NCBI RefSeq assembly: GCF_900107435.1
Contig: NZ_FNPZ01000010.1
Coordinates: forward strand, 1-61,898
DNA from: Herbiconiux ginsengi
Lineage (GTDB): Bacteria > Actinomycetota > Actinomycetes > Actinomycetales > Microbacteriaceae
Reading direction: 5' to 3'
DNA: 61,898 nt
Notes under the pieces: generated by a model
Database searches by the model: none
What the model saw: the letters and a program-made list of their open reading frames with translations, nothing else
What the model was told of the DNA's origin: nothing
Translations under genes and position numbers: made by a program
Shown here: positions 51,809-60,923 of the stretch, one piece after another
Position numbering within the stretch: the first letter of the stretch is position 1
Layout: every line of letters starts with the position of its first letter

Positions 51809-52902
51809 TGGGCCGACAACTCGTGGAGTCGGCGGATGACGGCCTCACCCGCGTCGGTTGTTGAGGCGGTGCCGCGAAGATCCACGGTGCGGTTTTCGGC
51901 GGAGACGAGCGCGTCAGCGACGGCGACGTCGATGAGCCGACCAGCTTCACGGGCTTTGTCGTCGTCGTGCTGCTGACCCAACCAGCTGAGCATGAGGCTT
52001 CCCGAGAGAATCGCAGCGGACGGGTTGGCAATGTTCTGCCCCGCGATCGTCGGAGCTGACCCGTGTGCGGGCTGGAAGAGGCCATGTGTGTCGCCGATGT
52101 CACCGGAGCTGGCGAGTCCAAGTCCGCCGACGGTGCCGGCGGAGAGATCAGAAATGATGTCGCCGAACATGTTCTCGGCCACCACGACGTCAAAGCTCTG
52201 GGGGCGCTGCACCTGATAGAGCGTCATCGCGTCCACGTAGACACGTTCCTTTTCGGTCTCGGGAAACTCGGTCCCGATCTCGTCAAACACTTTCCGGAAG
52301 AACGCGTAAGAGGCCAGCACATTTGCTTTGTCGACGCAGGTAACCCGTGAGAATTCTCGCGTGCCCGCCCGCTCGGCGGCCAGCGCGAAGGCTTTACGTA
52401 CTACTTTTTCGGTGCCGACTCGAGTGATGACGATGGTGTCAGTCGCAATTTCGTCGCGCACGTTAACCCCGGCGCCTCGCGAGGCGTAGAGACCTTCGAC
52501 GTTCTCGCGGACCACGATGTAGTCGATGTCGTCGCCGTGAGCCAGGAGGCTGGGTACGCCGGGGTAGGACTTCACCGGTCGCACGCCGGCGTACAGGTCG
52601 AGGTCGAACCGCAGTTTGAAGATCACATCGCCGGCAACTTCGGTACCGTCCTCGTGCAGAGCCTCCGGGAGTCCGATAGCTCCCATGTACATCGCGGACG
52701 CTGCGGCGCACCGGTCGAACTGGTCGTCGGTGATTGCAACCCCGGTCTGCTGCCACTGCACGGCACTGGCGGCGATCGCTTCAGTCTCAATATCGAGTCC
52801 CCCAACGAGTGATGCTGCGGTATCAACGACACGCAGCGCCTCTGCGGTGACCTCGGATCCGATGCCGTCGCCGGCCAATACTGCGATCGAGTACGTGGAC
52901 AT
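51805..52902 (-). CDS. Isopropylmalate/tartrate dehydrogenase-type decarboxylating dehydrogenase
   Basis: A 365-aa NAD(P)-dependent beta-decarboxylating dehydrogenase. Hallmarks: AVLAGDGIGSEV, IVVRENVEGLYAS, metal-binding DAMTLYQVQRP and GGLGLASS, nucleotide site PAHGSAPTIAGQNIANP. In this context it may oxidise and decarboxylate a sugar acid to a ketose. First gene of the minus-strand arm with the FAH protein and GntR. Confidence 0.9.
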   Translation of the reverse strand: MSTYSIAVLAGDGIGSEVTAEALRVVDTAASLVGGLDIETEAIAASAVQWQQTGVAITDDQFDRCAAASAMYMGAIGLPEALHEDGTEVAGDVIFKLRFDLDLYAGVRPVKSYPGVPSLLAHGDDIDYIVVRENVEGLYASRGAGVNVRDEIATDTIVITRVGTEKVVRKAFALAAERAGTREFSRVTCVDKANVLASYAFFRKVFDEIGTEFPETEKERVYVDAMTLYQVQRPQSFDVVVAENMFGDIISDLSAGTVGGLGLASSGDIGDTHGLFQPAHGSAPTIAGQNIANPSAAILSGSLMLSWLGQQHDDDKAREAGRLIDVAVADALVSAENRTVDLRGTASTTDAGEAVIRRLHELSAQ

Positions 52903-53006
52903 GTGGTGTCTCTTCCTGTTCGTCTTCTCCGACGCAAAGGCTCACGACGTCAACATCGATCGTGGTGGCCGGATACAGCCAGAGTACGCAGAAACTTTAA
53001 CTTGTC

Positions 53007-53021
53007 AACTGGTCAACCAGT
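53007..53021. promoter_or_regulatory. GntR/FCD operator candidate
   Basis: AACTGGTCAACCAGT contains the palindrome ACTGGT-CA-ACCAGT and closely resembles the FadR-type GntR operator AACTGGTCNGACCAGTT. It is in the divergent region between the dehydrogenase and isomerase genes. Confidence 0.65.
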
Positions 53022-53070
53022 GTGCTTGACTCCCTCCAGCCCGGTAGGGCGGACGTGAAATCGGAGCATG

Positions 53071-54006
53071 ATGCAAAGACGTATCCCAGACATCGCCGCA
53101 GCGATGCTGCCATTCGGCGACACTGTGCGCGGAGTTGCTGTTCAGGATGCAGATCCCGCGCTGTGGCTCGAAACTCTCCGCGAGGTCGCAGACGAGGGAT
53201 TTGACGCGATCGACCTGACCGACTCGTGGCTGAAGCCGGGAGACCTGAGCGAGGCCAGATTGACTGATCTCTCCGACGCTCTCGTTCAGGCGAATTTACG
53301 GCCAGTGGCCATCTCGTCAATCCGACACAGCGTAATTGACCCCGATACGGGCGCGGAGAATCTCTCCTACACGCATCGCACTATCGATGCCGCCGCCACC
53401 CTAGGCATTGATCTGGTCAGCATCGGTTTCCACCGCCCACTACTCCCCCGACAGCGACGCAATCTGTGGTTCTGGACCGTTGACGGACCGCACGATAGAG
53501 ACGACGTCGAGACACGATCACAAGCGACCGTCGCACTACGTGACCTCTGCAAGCACGCCGCATCCGTTGGGGTCCAGGTCAGTTTGGAGATGTACGAAGA
53601 CACTCTCCTCGGCTCTCCCGCCTCCGCCGTGCGGGTACTCACCGACGCCGGCATGGACAATCTCGGACTCAACCCCGACCTCGGCAATCTGTTTCGGTTG
53701 CACAGACCAATAGACCCGTTCCTCGAGTCTCTGGCGGTATGCCTGCCTTACACCAATTACTGGCATGTGAAGTCCTACTACCGTGACGAAGACCCTGCGA
53801 CCGGCGCGGTGACGACATTTCCGGCCCCGATGGAGTCGGGCAGCATGGACTATCGCTCCGCGTTCCGCATGGCGGTCGATGCCGGGTATTCGGGCGCGTT
53901 CTGCGTCGAACACTACGGCGGCGATGGGCTTTCGGTAGCCGCACGGAACCGCGACTACATCCGGCATATCCATCAGACACTCCCCCTAAAGAAGGAGCAG
54001 CGATGA
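53071..54006 (+). CDS. TIM-barrel sugar (phosphate) isomerase, possible erythrulose-phosphate isomerase
   Basis: A 311-aa AP-endonuclease-type TIM barrel with likely metal/substrate residues LEMYEDTLLG, LNPDLGN, NYWHVKSYY and FCVEHYGGD. Next to an erythrulose-type kinase and an RpiB isomerase it fits LerI/EryH-like tetrulose-phosphate isomerases (inference). ATG at 53071 has better spacing than 53068. Its TGA overlaps the kinase ATG. Confidence 0.82.
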   Translation: MQRRIPDIAAAMLPFGDTVRGVAVQDADPALWLETLREVADEGFDAIDLTDSWLKPGDLSEARLTDLSDALVQANLRPVAISSIRHSVIDPDTGAENLSYTHRTIDAAATLGIDLVSIGFHRPLLPRQRRNLWFWTVDGPHDRDDVETRSQATVALRDLCKHAASVGVQVSLEMYEDTLLGSPASAVRVLTDAGMDNLGLNPDLGNLFRLHRPIDPFLESLAVCLPYTNYWHVKSYYRDEDPATGAVTTFPAPMESGSMDYRSAFRMAVDAGYSGAFCVEHYGGDGLSVAARNRDYIRHIHQTLPLKKEQR

Positions 54007-55712
54007 CACACGTCGCGAATGACCCGGCCCGGTTCCGTGAAGACATGCTGAACGGCTTTCTCGATCTTTATTCCGGCGAGATTGCCGGCGTTCCCGGCGG
54101 TGTTGTCCGGGCCGTGTCTGCCCCGGGGAAAGTGGCCGTCGTTGTGGGTGGCGGATCCGGTCACTATCCCGCTTTCCATGGCATCGTCGGGCCGGGGTTC
54201 GCCGACGGTGCCGTGGTCGGAAACATCTTCACCTCGCCCTCACGTGGTGATGCAGTGAGCGTGTGCCGAGCCGCCAGCAACGGTGCCGGTGTGCTGCTGA
54301 TGGCGGGCAACTACGCCGGCGACGTCATGAACTTCGGTCAGGCCGCCGCCCAATTGACTAGCGAAGGCATCGTCACAGAAACCTTCTTCGTCACCGACGA
54401 CATCGCATCCGCCCCGCTCGCGGAGAAGGCGAAGCGGCGCGGTATCGCAGGCGACTTCGCGGTCTTCAAGATCGCGGCCGCCGCTGCCGAAGCAGGTCTC
54501 GCATTACCGGACGTGGTCGAGATCACGGCCCGCGCGAACGACCGCACCCGAACACTGGGGGTCGGTTTCGCGGGTGCCACGATGCCCGGGGCCACCTCCG
54601 CGTTGTTCTCGGTGGATCCAGGTCTGATGGAGATCGGACTCGGAATCCACGGCGAAGCCGGACTACGCGATGTCGACCTTACCGACGCCGACACCCTCGC
54701 CGGGATCCTGGTCGACCAGGTTCTGGCCGAATGCCCTGCTCCCGAATCCCGCCGAATTGCCGTCGTCGTCAACGGCCTGGGTTCCACGAAATACGAAGAG
54801 CTGTTCGTTCTGTGGGCCGCAATCGCCCCTCGCCTCCGCGACGCTGGATACGAACTAATCCGACCAGAAGTCGGCGAGCTCGTCACAAGCCTCGACATGT
54901 CAGGCTGCTCACTCACTCTTACCTGGCTCGACGACGACCTCGAACGCTACTGGCTCGCCCCTGCCTCCACCCCAGCCTTCGCCCGCGGCACAGTATCCTT
55001 GCGCGCCGAGCCGCGGCGGGACATCCCCATTGCTCAGACTGAGCCTCAACAGGATGTGACCGGCACCGTCACTGACGAACAAGCTGCAGCCGGGCAGCTT
55101 GTTGCGACACTGTTCAGCTCAGCTGCCGCCATCATCGCCGAACACGAAGACGAACTCGGCACGCTCGACGCCATAGCCGGCGACGGCGACCATGGGCGCG
55201 GAATGCGCCGTGGCATTGACGCCGCAAGCACAGCAGCCACCCAAGCCGCCGGTCGTCGCGCAAGTGCTGGGCGTGTCCTCGCCACTGCAGGCCAAGCATG
55301 GGCCGACAACGCCGGCGGAACCTCCGGGGTGCTCTGGGGTGCCGCACTCACCGCCGCCGCAACCACACTCGGCGACCACGTCCCCAACCCCAAGTCGACT
55401 GCGGCTGCCATAGCAGCCGCAGTCGACGCCATCCGAACACTCGGCAAAGCCGAACTCGGCGATAAGACCATGCTCGACGCCCTCATACCCTTTCGCGACC
55501 GCTTTCGAGACGAAACCGAACGCGGATCCACATTCTCTGACGCGTGGCGCGCCGCAGCAACCGTGGCTGAAGAGGCCGCGGCCGCAACAAGCAGCCTCTC
55601 CCCGCGCGTAGGCCGAGCCCGGCCCCTGAGCGAACGCAGCATCGGCCACCCCGACCCAGGGGCGACCTCCTTCGCACTCATCGTCAACACAGCCCTGCCC
55701 AACAATTCCTGA
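54003..55712 (+). CDS. DhaK-DhaL fused kinase, dihydroxyacetone/erythrulose type
   Basis: A 569-aa fusion: DhaK-like N-terminal domain ([10 protein letters not shown]; covalent substrate His in LGIHGEAG) and DhaL-like C-terminal ATP domain ([19 protein letters not shown]). Fused ATP-dependent kinases of this type phosphorylate dihydroxyacetone or D/L-erythrulose. With RpiB and the TIM barrel, erythrulose is more likely than dihydroxyacetone. Confidence 0.88.
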   Translation: MTHVANDPARFREDMLNGFLDLYSGEIAGVPGGVVRAVSAPGKVAVVVGGGSGHYPAFHGIVGPGFADGAVVGNIFTSPSRGDAVSVCRAASNGAGVLLMAGNYAGDVMNFGQAAAQLTSEGIVTETFFVTDDIASAPLAEKAKRRGIAGDFAVFKIAAAAAEAGLALPDVVEITARANDRTRTLGVGFAGATMPGATSALFSVDPGLMEIGLGIHGEAGLRDVDLTDADTLAGILVDQVLAECPAPESRRIAVVVNGLGSTKYEELFVLWAAIAPRLRDAGYELIRPEVGELVTSLDMSGCSLTLTWLDDDLERYWLAPASTPAFARGTVSLRAEPRRDIPIAQTEPQQDVTGTVTDEQAAAGQLVATLFSSAAAIIAEHEDELGTLDAIAGDGDHGRGMRRGIDAASTAATQAAGRRASAGRVLATAGQAWADNAGGTSGVLWGAALTAAATTLGDHVPNPKSTAAAIAAAVDAIRTLGKAELGDKTMLDALIPFRDRFRDETERGSTFSDAWRAAATVAEEAAAATSSLSPRVGRARPLSERSIGHPDPGATSFALIVNTALPNNS

Positions 55713-55734
55713 GGTTGAAATTACGGAGAGACCA

Positions 55735-56220
55735 ATGAACGAATCGAAGACACCCCTCCGCATCGTCGTCGGAAGCGACGACGCCGGCTACGAATACAAA
55801 GAAGCCCTGAAAGAACTCCTCGCGGCAGACCCTCGAGTCGCGACCGTCACCGACGTCGGCGTACCCGCTGACGGCCACGAGGCATACCCCCACGTCGCAG
55901 TCGACGCCGCCCGGACCGTAGCAGAAGGCACGGCCGACCGGGCTCTACTCATCTGCGGCACCGGGCTCGGTGTCGCAATCTCAGCCAATAAAGTCCCTGG
56001 CATCCGCGCCGTCACCGCCCACGACTCCTACTCCGTCGAACGAAGCGTGCTGTCCAACAACGCCCAAGTCCTCACCATGGGCCAGCGCGTCATCGGATTG
56101 GAACTGGCCAAGAAACTCGTCAGCGAATGGCTCGACCTCCGATTCGATCCCACCTCAGCATCCGCCGAAAAGATCGACGCCATCCACAGCTACGAAACCG
56201 ACACCCCCAACCCGAGCTAG
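55735..56220 (+). CDS. rpiB: RpiB-family isomerase (tetrulose/ribose phosphate)
   Basis: A 161-aa RpiB-type isomerase with active-site Cys in [22 protein letters not shown] and HD (TAHDSYS). Paralogs EryI/DerI convert D-erythrulose 4-phosphate to D-erythrose 4-phosphate; the island context favours that role. ATG follows ACGGAGAG. Confidence 0.9.
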   Translation: MNESKTPLRIVVGSDDAGYEYKEALKELLAADPRVATVTDVGVPADGHEAYPHVAVDAARTVAEGTADRALLICGTGLGVAISANKVPGIRAVTAHDSYSVERSVLSNNAQVLTMGQRVIGLELAKKLVSEWLDLRFDPTSASAEKIDAIHSYETDTPNPS

Positions 56221-56312
56221 CCCTCTAAACACCGTCAGATCGGATCAACGAAGATGCCCCTGAACCACCCCACCAGCACACCGCTCATTCTGAAGCTTGG
56301 GGAGGCGTGACT

Positions 56313-57713
56313 ATGCTGCTCTCTCTGACCCCACTTTCCGTTCTTGCCGTCGACGAGGCACCTGCACCCGAACCCGCGTGGCTCATCACCGTCCTTCTCG
56401 TCGGTATTGCCTGGGTCGTAGTCGCCGTTACCGTCCTGAAACTCCACCCCATCCTGTCCCTCCTCACCGGCGGACTCATCGTGGGGCTACTCGCTGGCCT
56501 CGGCATCACCGACACGGTCACGAGCCTCACCGCGGGAGTCGCCAAGAACCTCGGTGGAACGGGGTTGCTCATCGTCCTTGGCGCCATGTTCGGCGCGATC
56601 CTCTCCGAATCAGGTGCGGCCTCTCAAATCGTCACCCGGCTCACCTCGCGAGTCGGCAAACGCGGACTGCCCTGGGTGATGCTCGCCGCATCCGTCATCG
56701 TCGGGCTTCCGATGTTCTTCGAAGTCGGATTCGTGACCCTCATTCCCATCGCCATCGTTCTCGCGAAAAAAGCAAACATTCAGTTCAAATGGATTGTGTT
56801 CCCCCTCCTCGCGGGCCTCGACGCTGCCCAATGTCTCCTCCCACCCCACCCCGGTCCGATCGCTGCAGCAGACTCTCTCGGAGCAGACATCGGGCTCACC
56901 CTCCTCATCGGTCTCGGCGTCGCGATCCCCGCGATTATCATCACTGGCCCCGTACTTGGCCGCATTATGGCACCCCGCGTCGAGGTCACTCCCCCCAAAG
57001 CCATCGCGGACCTGTACACAAACTCCGACTACACCGCGCCACGCCCACCCGGAACCATCCGGTCATTCATCGCGATCCTCACCCCCGTCGTCCTCATCCT
57101 CGGCAAAGCAATCATCGACATCGCCTGGCCTAACGGATCCGGCATCTTCTTCAACATCGTCGAATTCGTTGGAACCCCAGTCATTGCGCTGCTCCTGGCA
57201 GTCATCTGCGCCATGGTCGTTCTCGGCACCCTCTCCGGCTCACCCCGCCAGATACTCAACCGTTGGGTCGGGGGATCCCTCGGCCCCATCGCCGGAGTCG
57301 TCTTTATCGTGGGAGCAGCCGGCGGATTCTCCACCGTCATCGTCGACTCCGGATCAGCACAATCCGTCCTCGACATTGCATCAGGCGCCGGAGTCCCCAT
57401 CCTCCTCCTCGCATTCGGAATGGCCGCACTCCTCGTCGCGGCCCTTGGCTCATCGACAGTCGCAGGACTCACCGCCGCGTCCCTCGTCGCCCCCAGCGCC
57501 GTCGGACTAGACCCCATTCACCTCGTCCTCCTCACCCTCGCCGCCGGCGCCGGCTCATCATTCCTGGTGCACGTCAACAGCGGCGGATTCTGGCTCAGCA
57601 AGGAATACTTTGGACTCACCGTCGGTCAGAACCTCAGAGTTTGGACCCTGACACACACCGTGCTGTCAGTCGTAGCCATCCTCGTCATCGGCGCGCTCTG
57701 GGTCATCCTCTAA
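56313..57713 (+). CDS. GntP-family gluconate/sugar-acid permease
   Basis: A 466-aa secondary transporter with about 12-14 hydrophobic segments and family stretches (LVVGAMFGAIL-like GAMFGAILSESGA; LPPHPGPIAAA; HVNSGGFWLSKEY). It imports aldonates such as gluconate by proton symport. ATG at 56313 lies 7 bases after GGGGAGG. Last gene of the plus-strand arm, followed by a terminator. Confidence 0.92.
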   Translation: MLLSLTPLSVLAVDEAPAPEPAWLITVLLVGIAWVVVAVTVLKLHPILSLLTGGLIVGLLAGLGITDTVTSLTAGVAKNLGGTGLLIVLGAMFGAILSESGAASQIVTRLTSRVGKRGLPWVMLAASVIVGLPMFFEVGFVTLIPIAIVLAKKANIQFKWIVFPLLAGLDAAQCLLPPHPGPIAAADSLGADIGLTLLIGLGVAIPAIIITGPVLGRIMAPRVEVTPPKAIADLYTNSDYTAPRPPGTIRSFIAILTPVVLILGKAIIDIAWPNGSGIFFNIVEFVGTPVIALLLAVICAMVVLGTLSGSPRQILNRWVGGSLGPIAGVVFIVGAAGGFSTVIVDSGSAQSVLDIASGAGVPILLLAFGMAALLVAALGSSTVAGLTAASLVAPSAVGLDPIHLVLLTLAAGAGSSFLVHVNSGGFWLSKEYFGLTVGQNLRVWTLTHTVLSVVAILVIGALWVIL

Positions 57714-57723
57714 CCTTGCGACT

Positions 57724-57756
57724 GATCTCCGCCCTGCGATCAGCGGGGCGGAGATC
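57724..57756 (+). terminator. Terminator hairpin after GntP gene
   Basis: GATCTCCGCCC (57724-57734) and GGGCGGAGATC (57746-57756), perfect 11-bp arms, loop of 11 bases, followed by GTTGCGTT. It ends the island's plus-strand operon. Confidence 0.65.
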
Positions 57757-57802
57757 GTTGCGTTACACAATTTCCCTAACTACCAACTCCTGGCGCAAGG
57801 AT

Positions 57803-57840
57803 CGGGTGTCTCGGAAAACTAAAGAATTCTGAGACACCCG
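57803..57840. repeat. Recombinase-site-like inverted repeat, island right edge
   Basis: CGGGTGTCTC (57803-57812) and GAGACACCCG (57831-57840) are perfect inverted arms around 18 bases, with total length like a resolvase crossover site. The left half recurs at 50191. Confidence 0.6.
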
Positions 57841-57890
57841 GGGTGGACCCGGCCAACTACTCCCCTTCCGCGGAATCTCGGCACCGCTCA

Positions 57891-57902
57891 GTGTCTCACA
57901 AA
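57891..57902. repeat. Direct repeat left of recombinase
   Basis: GTGTCTCACAAA; repeated with one change at 58557-58568. GTGTCTTAG (57921) is a further related word, suggesting a res site. Confidence 0.5.
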
Positions 57903-57965
57903 GTCATCTCATGTGCCTGCGTGTCTTAGGGCTGATCAAGAGGCTTTACGAGACATGATTGCGGT

Positions 57966-58544
57966 ATGAGGCTTCTTGGCTACACACGTGTGAGCACCGC
58001 CGGCCAGGACCCGCAGCTCCAGATCGATTCACTCCTCTCTATAGGCGTACAGAAACGGGACATCTTCGCCGACGTCACTTCCGGCAGCAAGACCTCCACA
58101 TCACGACCGGGGATGCAGCGCCTCCTCCAGTACGCCGAGGCCGGCGACACCGTCGTCGTCTGGCGCGTCGACCGACTCGGTCGGTCCCTGATCGATGTGC
58201 TCAATACCGTGAACGGGCTCCGCGACGCGGGCATCAACGTGCGATCCATCTCGGACGGCATCGATCCAGCGACGTCGACGGGCCGGCTGTTGCTCAACAT
58301 GCTCGCCACTTTGGCCGAGTACGAGCGAGAGCTCATCGTCGAACGCGTCAACGCCGGCATCGCCGTTGCTCGAGAAGCCGGCACCCAATTCGGACGCCCG
58401 AAGTCCGACCCCGGTGTCGTCGGCGAAAAGCTCGCGATCGTCGCCCAGGCTCGATCCGCGGGCAAGACCGCGGCCGAGGCAGCGGAACTAGTCGGTTGGA
58501 GCCGGGCTACTCTCTACCGCCATCAGAGCGCCCAATCACGCTGA
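57966..58544 (+). CDS. Serine recombinase (resolvase/invertase)
   Basis: A 192-aa full-length resolvase: catalytic Ser in TRVSTAGQDPQLQ, RLGRS and E helix (LATLAEYERELIVERV), and C-terminal HTH (KTAAEAAELVGWSRATLYRH). All catalytic arginines of the family look present. It is bordered by the direct repeats GTGTCTCACAA at 57891 and 58557. It probably resolves or inserts the neighbouring segment. Confidence 0.92.
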   Translation: MRLLGYTRVSTAGQDPQLQIDSLLSIGVQKRDIFADVTSGSKTSTSRPGMQRLLQYAEAGDTVVVWRVDRLGRSLIDVLNTVNGLRDAGINVRSISDGIDPATSTGRLLLNMLATLAEYERELIVERVNAGIAVAREAGTQFGRPKSDPGVVGEKLAIVAQARSAGKTAAEAAELVGWSRATLYRHQSAQSR

Positions 58545-58556
58545 CCGCGGCGTCCC

Positions 58557-58568
58557 GTGTCTCACAAG
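58557..58568. repeat. Direct repeat right of recombinase
   Basis: GTGTCTCACAAG begins 12 bases after the recombinase stop, in the same orientation as 57891-57902. Confidence 0.5.
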
Positions 58569-58737
58569 ACTGCTCGAGCACGTGAACCATCGCGGCAGCT
58601 TTGAAGACATAGCTGCGAGACGCCGCCGTCGCGCGCTGGAGCCTTCCAGACGCTGCCCGCCAAAACATTCACGAGACGCTTCGCATCCCTACCGTTCTGA
58701 GACGTCGCCCCCTCGGTCGTGGGCTGATCGTCGTCTC

Positions 58738-58881
58738 ATGGACCGACACCGTGCGGCGCTCAATGACGCCTGGACGGCCACGTTCCCCGACCCGGACAGC
58801 ATGCCCGCCCGCCAGGTGGTGGCGGCCCCTCCCGACGGTGGTGCACTCGTGCACGCCGACCTCCTCAGCTGGCTCGGCTGA
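58738..58881 (+). pseudogene. C-terminal remnant of a RidA-like protein
   Basis: The last 47 codons (HRAALNDAWTATFPDPDSMPARQVVAA... to stop) match the typical end of RidA/YjgF proteins, in which W..FPD...PAR and a final GG.LV strand are conserved. The rest of the gene is missing upstream. It forms the right border of the sugar cluster. Confidence 0.5.
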
Positions 58882-59092
58882 TTCCAGACAGATCGCCGGG
58901 CGATTCGTAGTCGAACGCGAGCAGGGGCCCTTCGACGGAAGCGCGAGCTACCTGCTCTCGGCTCGGGCGGCGGGTAGGGCCACCGCCCGAGGCTGCTCGG
59001 CTTGTCGCGTGGGAGTCGGGGCACCCTCTCCTGCCCCCAGGCAGCACGGTCGCACTAATCGGTCGGGGCATCCGACATCTCGCAAGAAGGGC
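58882..59092. other. Non-coding junction next to the sugar cluster
   Basis: No gene seen; with 58569-58737 it makes a scar-like stretch between the recombinase and the PHP gene containing only the RidA-like remnant. Confidence 0.4.
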
Positions 59093-60097
59093 CTAGGAGG
59101 TCGGAACCGCAGGCCCGTCCGAGGTGAGTCCGAAATCCTCGGCGCGGACTACAGGCTGCGTCCAGAGCATCGACCCGTCACCGCTTCGTGCCTCGACTCG
59201 CACGTAGCTCTCATCGGGTCCGACGTGGAAGGTCGCCCGCTGTCCCTGCGCCCGGTGAAGTGTCCTTCCGCCGCTCCCCACAAAGGTGTAATCGGTGTGG
59301 AACTCGCGAGAATAGGGGAGATCGGCTTCGACGGTGAGCAGACCCGAGTCGTCCAGGTCGAAGTCGTAGAGGCGGAGCCCCCGGGATGCGGTGAGGCGGC
59401 CCCGATAGACGGCGCGACGGACATCGGCGAAGCCGGTCGACGCAGCGTGGATGTCCGTCCAGCCTTGATTGATCTCGTGACGGTCGTGAGAGTCGTCGGT
59501 CGCGAACCCCCAGAGGAGGCGTCCGCTGGTGAGGGCGTCGTCCCAGTAATCGGTGGCGAGTCCCGATCCGAATCCGATCCCGTTCCACTCCCGGTGCGGT
59601 AGGCAACCGTTGTAGACCTCCACTCCTACCGCACCCGTCAGAGCTTCCGACATCTCTCTCGTGAGAAGTCTCGGTATGGCGGGGTTCGCCTCACTGAGTT
59701 CGGGGTTCTGATTCGGATGGCAGATGACGGCGAATCCACCGTCATCGAGGCAACCATCGATGACGGACTGCGGAGTCCCCACGTGAAGGCGTCGGGTACC
59801 GATCAGAAGGATGCCGTCGTACTCGACGTACTCCTGGCCGTTGTAGGTCTGGATTCCGATCTCATCCCCCAGCTCGGCCGTGTCCAGCCAGGTCGCGTAG
59901 CTGGACTGCGCTGCGATCTGGTAGTCGGCAGACCGGTATTCGCGAAAGATCTCCGCAAGCGGTTCGGCGGATTCGACAGAACTGCCGCCTTCCTTGTCCG
60001 GGATGAGGTGGTGCAAGTGAAACTGCGCCTTCTGCCATGCCCCTGGTTCGTCATGGAGGCCGGCATACGGGTTGTAGAGGGGTTGGGGTTCGATCAC
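59093..60097 (-). CDS. PHP-superfamily metal-dependent hydrolase (CehA/McbA-like)
   Basis: A 334-aa protein with PHP metal-binding stretches QFHLHHLIPD, AVICHPNQNPE, GVEVYNG and GFATDDSHD. Usual first motif HxH is HLHHL. C-terminal 90 residues form a beta domain. Acts as a phosphoesterase or carbohydrate/ester hydrolase; last gene of the sugar operon, so it may process the imported substrate. Confidence 0.82.
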   Translation of the reverse strand: MIEPQPLYNPYAGLHDEPGAWQKAQFHLHHLIPDKEGGSSVESAEPLAEIFREYRSADYQIAAQSSYATWLDTAELGDEIGIQTYNGQEYVEYDGILLIGTRRLHVGTPQSVIDGCLDDGGFAVICHPNQNPELSEANPAIPRLLTREMSEALTGAVGVEVYNGCLPHREWNGIGFGSGLATDYWDDALTSGRLLWGFATDDSHDRHEINQGWTDIHAASTGFADVRRAVYRGRLTASRGLRLYDFDLDDSGLLTVEADLPYSREFHTDYTFVGSGGRTLHRAQGQRATFHVGPDESYVRVEARSGDGSMLWTQPVVRAEDFGLTSDGPAVPTS

Positions 60098-60110
60098 GTT
60101 CGATTAGTCC

Positions 60111-60923
60111 TTATAGTTTGAGGTGGTCGCGGAGGTAGGCGCGGCTGATCGCGGCACTCTGCCGCGGAGCGCGCCCCAGGCTCGGTCCGTCGTTTCCGTT
60201 CTGCTCCACGGTGATCCAGCCGGTGTATCCCCGGTCCCGGAGCGTGCGCACGATTCGGGCGAAATCCGTCACACCTTCACCGAGAGGCGTATTGAGGTCG
60301 GTGTTCGCGTTCCAGTCCTTGAATTCGAGGTAGTCGATCGGTGGCAGGTTCGCTTCGATGTAGGCTGCCGCACGGTTCCCTACCACCGGATCGTCGAAAT
60401 CCTTCGTCGCATGACCCACGTCGAGCATCGAGCCGACGAGGTCGGGCTCGCACAACGCTCTGAGGTCGTGCAGCTCAGAAGCGGTCTCCGCCACTCCTCC
60501 GGTGTGGTTGTGGTAGTAGACGGCGACCCCGGTCGACTCCGCCTCCGCTCCGCGCTCATTGAGGATTGCTGCCGCTTGATCGATCCTCAAGCCCGTGTCG
60601 AAGTCTGTGCAGGCGAGAAAGGGGGCCCCGAGAACCCCCATGAAGCCGATGACATCGCGGATCCAGGCCGCGTCGTCATCGAGGAGCGCGGTCACCCCGA
60701 CCAGGCTGAGGCCACGATCCTGAAGCTTGGCGTGGAGCAGTTCGGATCGATCGATGTAGGGCGCCAGTTCCGTGGCGAAGCAGGAGAGGCCGTCATAGCC
60801 GAGATCCGCGATGTCATCCAGCATCTCGTCGAAGGCCCGTCCGGTCGGGCGGTCCCAGATGAGGCTCATCGCGGCGATCGCGATCGGTCTCAACGATGGC
60901 GAAGGTGGTGGTTCAGAAGTCAT
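60111..60923 (-). CDS. Sugar phosphate isomerase/epimerase (TIM barrel)
   Basis: A 270-aa AP-endonuclease-type TIM barrel with metal residues in VYYHNHTGG, SMLDVGHATKD, EFKDWN and TVEQNG. Its ATG overlaps the TGA of the second permease. With the Gfo/Idh oxidoreductase it resembles inositol, IolE/IolH-like or 3-keto-glycoside routes. Confidence 0.88.
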   Translation of the reverse strand: MTSEPPPSPSLRPIAIAAMSLIWDRPTGRAFDEMLDDIADLGYDGLSCFATELAPYIDRSELLHAKLQDRGLSLVGVTALLDDDAAWIRDVIGFMGVLGAPFLACTDFDTGLRIDQAAAILNERGAEAESTGVAVYYHNHTGGVAETASELHDLRALCEPDLVGSMLDVGHATKDFDDPVVGNRAAAYIEANLPPIDYLEFKDWNANTDLNTPLGEGVTDFARIVRTLRDRGYTGWITVEQNGNDGPSLGRAPRQSAAISRAYLRDHLKL

